From an uncultured Flavobacteriales bacterium (GTDB lineage Bacteria > Bacteroidota > Bacteroidia > Palsa-965): 11,166 bases of DNA. Position 1 is the first letter of the stretch. The number at the start of each line of letters is the position of its first letter. The translations under genes were made by a program, and so were the position numbers. The notes beneath the pieces are model-generated. The model had not been told where the DNA came from, did no database searches, and worked only from the letters and a program-made list of their open reading frames with translations. The stretch lies in assembly GCA_946478675.1 (NCBI GenBank), contig CAMLEF010000129.1, positions 1-11,166 of the forward strand, given 5' to 3'. Below, in pieces: positions 7,127 through 11,166 of this stretch.

Positions 7127-7591
7127 TTATTCCCCGAGAATTCTTTGCATCAGCCGCTCCCCCACTTTATCCGGGAAAAGCGCCACGCCGTGCTTGCCGA
7201 TGAGCCGGTAATCCGGATTGGGACGGTAACGGGAAGCATCCGTCGTTTTTTCATTCACGAGAAAAATCCCGATGATGTCTTCCTTTTCAACTTCCTGGTC
7301 GGACGGCGCGCGCTGGTCGACGATGAAGACAAAACCGTTCGGCTGCTGCTGCGCTTCTTCGAGCACGTCGCGGTCGGTAGCCATGAGGTCGCGGACAATC
7401 TCGTGCAGGATGACGAGAAAATCGGCGTTGTAAGAAATATTTTCCGGCTCCGTGCCGCGTTCGGGATCCAGCAAACGCCCGAGAAAAAATTCGGATTTCG
7501 AAGGACGGCCCGAGAGCTGTTCTTTGCTGAGCGGAGAAAGTAAATGAAGCGTTCCCTTTTCGCCGGGAATGGAGTAGAGATGGCAATCCAT
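7127..7591 (-). CDS. Uncharacterised small protein A, paralogue of the gene at 7670
   Basis: I do not recognise this 154-residue protein. It has no signal peptide or membrane helix and is rich in acidic residues, so it is probably cytosolic. It is clearly related to its neighbour at 7670: both start MDxH, share an EN-x(3)-N-x(2)-FL-x(3)-H segment (about 50-63), MATD (70-73), EEA (78-80), then V-F-x-VDQRA (about 88-95) and EDI-x-G-x-F (104-110), and both have SPN/NPD-like turns near 125. The VDQRA block, on a predicted strand, is the most conserved part and may be the functional centre. A perfect TATCTTTG box ends 4 bases before its ATG, so the message may be leaderless. T9SS protein A follows after 54 bases. 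Function cannot be assigned. Confidence 0.75.
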   Translation of the reverse strand: MDCHLYSIPGEKGTLHLLSPLSKEQLSGRPSKSEFFLGRLLDPERGTEPENISYNADFLVILHEIVRDLMATDRDVLEEAQQQPNGFVFIVDQRAPSDQEVEKEDIIGIFLVNEKTTDASRYRPNPDYRLIGKHGVALFPDKVGERLMQRILGE

Positions 7592-7595
7592 GGCG

Positions 7596-7603
7596 CAAAG
7601 ATA
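7596..7603 (-). promoter_or_regulatory. -7 promoter box (TATCTTTG) of small protein A
   Basis: A perfect TAnnTTTG match on the minus strand, 4 bases from the ATG at 7591. Its first bases belong to the last unit of the 7-bp repeat array, so the array occupies the place of the -33 region. Confidence 0.55.
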
Positions 7604-7655
7604 GTTGCGAGTTCGGAGTTGCGAGCCTGGAGTTTGGAGTTCGGAGTTGATAGCT
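7600..7655. repeat. Tandem array of eight 7-bp units
   Basis: On the minus strand the units are AGCTATC, AACTCCG, AACTCCA, AACTCCA, GGCTCGC, AACTCCG, AACTCGC and AACTATC, with no interruption. The two end units carry the same CTATC ending, giving the array matching borders. It fills most of the 78-base gap between small proteins B and A and merges with the -7 box of gene A. Confidence 0.88.
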
Positions 7656-7669
7656 GAAATTGAACTGCC

Positions 7670-8149
7670 TCACTCCTCCACTTTCACTTTCATCTGCTTC
7701 AGCAATTCTTCTTCGAGGGTTGCGGTGAGACGGAACAGCCCGTTTTCCGTGAGCAGCTTGTGATTGGGCGAAGCCTGGAAAGAACCGGCGACGATCGCTC
7801 CGTTCTGCGTGCGAAAAGCGCCGAGGATGTCTTCGGGCGCGATCTCTTCTTCGGGATCGGCACGCTGGTCGACGACGAACACCATACCGTCGCCTTCGAT
7901 CTTCGAAGCTTCTTCCGCCAATGCAGGATCAGTAGCCATTTGCTCCGCGATGAAATTGTGGAAGAAATCGAGGAAGGTGCGGTTGGGCAGAAAATTTTCC
8001 GGAACAAGATCACCTTCCCCGTCTTTCAGCACACCGATGATCGCAATGGCGGGCAAACCGTTCTGCATCGCTTCGTCGGGAGAAACCGGCGAGACATAAT
8101 AGCTATGCTGACCGGGCTGCGTTTCGATTTCGAAAATGTGTACGTCCAT
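7670..8149 (-). CDS. Uncharacterised small protein B, paralogue of the gene at 7127
   Basis: This 159-residue protein belongs to the same unrecognised family as small protein A. Shared blocks are MDxH at the start, EN...N..FL...H (51-64), MATD (71-74), EEA (79-81), MVFVVDQRA (89-97) and EDILGAF (106-112), followed by SPNHKLL. It is acidic, without signal peptide or membrane helix. It differs from A in residues 20-45 (SPVSPDEAMQNGLPAIAIIG) and in a charged Lys/Glu-rich C-terminus (EEELLKQMKVKVEE) that may be helical. It starts 18 bases after the stop of T9SS protein B, which points to one transcript. Possible roles such as a cytosolic partner or regulator of the secreted protein are speculation from context only. 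Confidence 0.75.
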   Translation of the reverse strand: MDVHIFEIETQPGQHSYYVSPVSPDEAMQNGLPAIAIIGVLKDGEGDLVPENFLPNRTFLDFFHNFIAEQMATDPALAEEASKIEGDGMVFVVDQRADPEEEIAPEDILGAFRTQNGAIVAGSFQASPNHKLLTENGLFRLTATLEEELLKQMKVKVEE

Positions 8150-8167
8150 GCGCGCTTCAAAAATGGA

Positions 8168-9733
8168 TCAGGATGAAAAAACAATTTTGCGGCTGAATGA
8201 CCGGCCGTCCTTCGTGCTGATGCGGAGAAAATAGATGCCGTCTGAAAGCCCGTCACGATTAAGCACGAACGACGCGCCTGAAAAATTTTCGTTGCCCACT
8301 TCACGGCCCTGCACATCGAAGAGTGTGTATTGTCCTTCCTGCCATTGCGAAAACTGAACCGTTACCTCTTCCGTCGCAGGATTCGGGAACAGCGTTGCTT
8401 CTTCCGCTTGTTGTTCTTCCACGCCGGCCGGCGGGCAATTCCCTTTGTTGATGAAGAATGGAACGGTGGTCGCCGTGTAGGTCATCGACTGCGGTCCTGC
8501 CGTGACGGCCGGTGCGGGATGATCGGTGCGGAAACTTTCCGGCGCCAGGGCGAGGGCCTGCGGCGCATCCTCACAGGACGCTGCTCCCGACGGATCGAAA
8601 CCCATCAGCAGGGCATGACTTCCATTCAGGCCAATGCTTTCTCCTGCAAGATAAATGCCCTGGCCCGGCAAACGCACGAGCCGCTGCGCACGCACGACGC
8701 TGATCACACCCGACTGCCGGGCTGACACATAATTCCCCGCAGTATCCACTTCGAGCCGTGCAACGGAAGAATCGCCGGGATTCTGAAACGCAAAAAGGAT
8801 CGTGTGCTGGTCCGTTTCGGTGAGGCCGTAATTCAATTCGAATGAAGGCGACTGCACGACACGCCGCGTCCAGCGATGCTCCCCGTTTTTACCGATGCGC
8901 GTTAAAAACACTTCGTAATTGCCGGTGTTGTTGTAGAGATCGCTGATGCCGCCGATCACGAAGCTGCTGTCGGCAAGCATCGTCATGCAAAGCGGGTAAT
9001 GATACGTCGAGTCGGCGAACGTTTTGACCCAGGCGAGGTTGCCGCCGCTGTACACTTTCATCAATCCCGCCGAGTAGTACGTGTGTCCCGTCGTCGAGTC
9101 CAGGTGATTGATGAACAGCGTAGAGACAAAACCGTTGTTCACCGTTTGCGCGTCCATCGACAGCGGCAGGAAACCATGGTCATTGAGCGTATACAGGTTC
9201 GACCATTGCACGTTCCCGGAAGCGTCGTAGCGCATGATGAAACCGAGATTGGGCATATTGTATACGCTCGGCTGGTAATAGCAACCGCTGACGTAACAGC
9301 CGCCGTGGTGATCGGGTCGACAGCTGATGGCGATCACGTTATGTCCCGTTTCAAAAATGCGGCGGCCCCAGAGGATGGTGAAATTCTCGTCCATGCGCAG
9401 CAGCGCTGTCGTATACGGCCCCACGTTGCAGATCGCCCAGAAGCCCGAGGTATCCGCAGCCAGGCAAACGACGGAGGCGCTGGTGGAAGGTGCGAAAAGC
9501 CGCTGCGATAACACCGGTGCTCCGTTGGCATTGAAGCGCACCAAAACCGCACGCTGGAATCCCGCGCTGTCGTACATATAACCGCCCGCATCGATGAACC
9601 CGGCGGAATCCGCGCAGATTGCAGCAAAACGTTGCGTCAGGTTGGTGTCCTTTTGCGCGAACTCTTCATAGAAACCTTGCGCATGCAGGAACACCGGAAA
9701 TGCAAATAACAACAGGAGGAATAGTTTTTTCAT
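8168..9733 (-). CDS. T9SS type A sorting domain protein with propeller-like repeats (protein B)
   Basis: The 521-residue product begins MKKLFLLLLFAFPVFLHAQ, a Sec signal peptide almost matching that of protein A. The frame also has an ATG at 9751 adding six residues (MHYRIT); the MKK start is preferred because it aligns with the paralogue. Repeats of the form xxRxDxxGxxxW occur throughout (ALLRMDENFTILW, FIMRYDASGNVQW, GLMKVYSGGNLAW, FLTRIGKNGEHRW), fitting a beta-propeller. A Cys-bounded segment (from SCEDAPQ to NKGNC) precedes the C-terminal T9SS domain, roughly the last 77 residues: TLFPNPATEEV, YTLFDVQGREV, GIYFLRIS and a final SRKIVFSS. Likely secreted or attached to the cell surface. 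No catalytic residues are recognised. Small protein B follows 18 bases later. Confidence 0.88.
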   Translation of the reverse strand: MKKLFLLLLFAFPVFLHAQGFYEEFAQKDTNLTQRFAAICADSAGFIDAGGYMYDSAGFQRAVLVRFNANGAPVLSQRLFAPSTSASVVCLAADTSGFWAICNVGPYTTALLRMDENFTILWGRRIFETGHNVIAISCRPDHHGGCYVSGCYYQPSVYNMPNLGFIMRYDASGNVQWSNLYTLNDHGFLPLSMDAQTVNNGFVSTLFINHLDSTTGHTYYSAGLMKVYSGGNLAWVKTFADSTYHYPLCMTMLADSSFVIGGISDLYNNTGNYEVFLTRIGKNGEHRWTRRVVQSPSFELNYGLTETDQHTILFAFQNPGDSSVARLEVDTAGNYVSARQSGVISVVRAQRLVRLPGQGIYLAGESIGLNGSHALLMGFDPSGAASCEDAPQALALAPESFRTDHPAPAVTAGPQSMTYTATTVPFFINKGNCPPAGVEEQQAEEATLFPNPATEEVTVQFSQWQEGQYTLFDVQGREVGNENFSGASFVLNRDGLSDGIYFLRISTKDGRSFSRKIVFSS

Positions 9734-9758
9734 GGTAATACGATAATGCATAATAACA

Positions 9759-9766
9759 CAAATTAA
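9759..9766 (-). promoter_or_regulatory. Possible -7 box upstream of T9SS protein B
   Basis: The minus strand reads TTAATTTG, one mismatch from TAnnTTTG, 25 bases before the preferred ATG at 9733 and 7 bases before the alternative ATG at 9751. It overlaps the stop codon of the preceding gene. Weak support. Confidence 0.3.
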
Positions 9767-10128
9767 TCCCGTTTATTGTCTGGGCTCAACTTTCCCAGAT
9801 GAAAAACAGATGACGAATGCTGAAAGCTTCCGTTGTTGTTACCGCCGGTTGTAATGAACGTACGGCGTTCTGCAAATGGCCCGGAGACCAGCTGATGAAG
9901 CGCAAGAACCGTTTGCTGCCGGCACCAGGCGATGGCGCTCTCCTGCTCTTTCTCATAAAGCAACGGCAACAAATCGCGGCCCTGCAGGATCCCGGTGGAA
10001 GAAGCGACGCCTCCACTGGCGTAGCTTCCGCCGATCGTGAGGAGTATCAGCTTGAAAATGTAGATGGGCAGAAGAATACCAGCAATGGAATAAAGCAGCT
10101 TGCGGTAGTGTTGACGGAGCGGGTTCAT
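9763..10128 (-). CDS. Small protein with one N-terminal membrane helix, function unknown
   Basis: I do not recognise this 121-residue protein. A basic start (MNPLRQHYRKL) leads into a hydrophobic helix at about 12-33 (YSIAGILLPIYIFKLILLTI). A soluble part follows that includes LPLLYEKEQESAIAWCRQQ and a C-terminus rich in Ser, Asn and Gly (TTGGNNNGSFQHSSS). The layout suggests a protein anchored in the inner membrane. It starts 68 bases after the icd stop, beyond the icd terminator, and a TAATTTG box lies 5 bases before its ATG. Its stop overlaps the likely promoter region of T9SS protein B, so the genes are packed tightly on one strand. There are no homology clues; the long open frame, promoter-like box and helix make it plausible. 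Confidence 0.55.
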   Translation of the reverse strand: MNPLRQHYRKLLYSIAGILLPIYIFKLILLTIGGSYASGGVASSTGILQGRDLLPLLYEKEQESAIAWCRQQTVLALHQLVSGPFAERRTFITTGGNNNGSFQHSSSVFHLGKLSPDNKRD

Positions 10129-10133
10129 CGGGG

Positions 10134-10140
10134 CAAATTA
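10134..10140 (-). promoter_or_regulatory. Possible -7 box of the small membrane protein gene
   Basis: TAATTTG on the minus strand is one base shorter than TAnnTTTG and stands 5 bases before the ATG at 10128. It directly follows the icd terminator. Confidence 0.3.
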
Positions 10141-10148
10141 GTGAAATC

Positions 10149-10176
10149 AAAAAACCCGGACGTTGCCATCCGGGTT
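10149..10176 (-). terminator. Rho-independent terminator of icd
   Basis: On the minus strand AACCCGGA (10176-10169), an 8-base loop and TCCGGGTT (10160-10153) form a GC-rich perfect stem. A run of six T (10154-10149) overlaps the foot of the stem. It lies about 20 bases after the icd stop. Confidence 0.88.
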
Positions 10177-10196
10177 CTTTCTGAAATGCTGAGCGA

Positions 10197-11166
10197 TTAT
10201 TTCGCGAGCTTCTTCTTGAGGTTCTGGTCGAGCGCGTCGAGGAACTCCTCCGTGTAGAGGTAGTGTTCGCCGTGCTTGACGTTGTTGCCGTGCGCGCAAA
10301 CCGCGAGGTCTTTCGTCATCTTGCCGCTTTCGACGGTTTCGACGCAAACCTGCTCGAGCGCCTGTGCGAAACGGATCAGGTCGTTGTTGCCGTCGAGCTT
10401 GCCGCGGAATTCGAGGCCGCGCGTCCAGGCGAAGATCGAAGCGATCGGGTTGGTCGACGTCGGTTTGCCGGCCTGGTGATCGCGGTAGTGACGCGTTACG
10501 GTGCCGTGCGCTGCTTCCGCTTCCATGATCTTGCCGTCGGGCGTAACGAGCACGGACGTCATGAGACCGAGTGAGCCGAAGCCCTGCGCTACGCTGTCCG
10601 ACTGTACGTCTCCGTCGTAGTTTTTGCAGGCCCAGATGAATTCGCCGTTCCACTTCAATGCGGAAGCAACCATGTCGTCGATGAGGCGGTGCTCATACAC
10701 GATGCCTGCTTCTTTGAATTTCGCTGCGAATTCTTTTTCGTAGATCTCCTGGAAAATATCCTTGAAACGACCATCGTATTTTTTCAGGATGGTGTTTTTG
10801 GTCGAGAGGTACAGCGGCCATTTTTTGCTCAGCGCCATGTTGAAGCAGGAATGGGCAAAGCCGCGGATCGAATCGTCCGTATTGTACATCGCCAGCGCTA
10901 CGCCGTCGCCTTTGAAGTTGAACACTTCGAAAGTCTGCGGTTCGCCGCCGCCTTCGGGCGTGAAGGTCAGCGTGAGCTTGCCTTTGCCTTTGATCACCGT
11001 GTCCGTAGCGCGGTACTGGTCGCCGAATGCATGACGGCCGACGATGATCGGCTTGGTCCAGTTCGGAACGAGGCGCGGCACGTTGCTGCAAACGATCGGT
11101 TCACGGAATACGGTGCCGTCGAGGATATTGCGGATGGTGCCGTTCGGCGACTTCCACATTTGTTTC
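10197..11166 (-). CDS. icd: NADP-dependent isocitrate dehydrogenase, eukaryote-like type (5' end outside window)
   Basis: The enzyme oxidatively decarboxylates isocitrate to 2-oxoglutarate in the TCA cycle, making NADPH. The 322 visible codons match the homodimeric type of mitochondrial/cytosolic IDH and of many Bacteroidota, not the E. coli Icd type. Visible blocks in order are [14 protein letters not shown] and GTVFREPI (substrate-binding Ser and Arg), [13 protein letters not shown] (the Arg equals human IDH1 R132, the Tyr is catalytic), [12 protein letters not shown] (catalytic Lys), LIDDMVA and [14 protein letters not shown] (metal-binding Asp residues), and [10 protein letters not shown] (NADP binding). 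All key residues are present. By comparison with human IDH1 (414 residues), roughly 90 N-terminal residues lie beyond the window; the ATG visible at 11157-11159 is internal. A strong terminator follows the stop. Confidence 0.97.
   Translation of the reverse strand, partial: KQMWKSPNGTIRNILDGTVFREPIVCSNVPRLVPNWTKPIIVGRHAFGDQYRATDTVIKGKGKLTLTFTPEGGGEPQTFEVFNFKGDGVALAMYNTDDSIRGFAHSCFNMALSKKWPLYLSTKNTILKKYDGRFKDIFQEIYEKEFAAKFKEAGIVYEHRLIDDMVASALKWNGEFIWACKNYDGDVQSDSVAQGFGSLGLMTSVLVTPDGKIMEAEAAHGTVTRHYRDHQAGKPTSTNPIASIFAWTRGLEFRGKLDGNNDLIRFAQALEQVCVETVESGKMTKDLAVCAHGNNVKHGEHYLYTEEFLDALDQNLKKKLAK

Noticed and set aside
7600..7655. CRISPR-like array
   Set aside because: Units are 7 bases and contiguous, with no spacers and no cas genes nearby.
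10147..10653. Minus-strand frame of 168 codons overlapping icd
   Set aside because: It is an out-of-frame reading of icd, rich in Arg and Pro, while the icd frame matches the enzyme throughout.

Overview
The window looks like chromosomal DNA of a Bacteroidota bacterium, probably from the Chitinophagales/Sphingobacteriales side of the phylum. Three things point there. Two secreted proteins end in type A sorting domains of the type IX secretion system (T9SS). Perfect or near TAnnTTTG promoter -7 boxes sit just upstream of most starts, while Shine-Dalgarno sequences are absent. The isocitrate dehydrogenase is of the eukaryote-like NADP type common in this phylum. No phage, transposase, CRISPR, tRNA or rRNA gene is visible, and no gene-free stretch exceeds about 230 bases.

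Layout: the left end holds the 5' part of a PaiB-like FMN-binding protein (minus strand, running off the window). It is divergent from a plus-strand pair: a surface-type lipoprotein and, 3 bases later, a DUF4184 membrane protein. Everything after that is on the minus strand. In transcription order from the right edge this is icd (NADP-isocitrate dehydrogenase, 5' end outside), a strong terminator, a small membrane protein, T9SS protein B, small protein B, small protein A, T9SS protein A, a sterol-desaturase-family membrane oxygenase, accA, a second strong terminator, and a three-helix membrane protein that meets the DUF4184 gene tail to tail.

The most distinctive part is 5444-9733. Two paralogous secreted beta-propeller-like T9SS proteins flank two adjacent paralogous cytosolic proteins of about 155 residues that I do not recognise. 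A 56-bp tandem array of 7-bp units and a -7 box lie between the two small genes, so the cluster probably forms two transcription units, each pairing one secreted and one cytosolic protein in opposite gene order. This is the best candidate here for an undescribed system, but its function cannot be read from sequence.

The other unusual structure is 4221-4415, between the desaturase stop codon and the accA promoter. Here two different short-unit repeat arrays (8-bp and 7/8-bp units) are arranged as a nested inverted repeat of about 195 bp. Housekeeping roles in the window are fatty-acid synthesis (accA), the TCA cycle (icd) and possibly lipid modification (desaturase family). They share no obvious pathway with the T9SS cluster.
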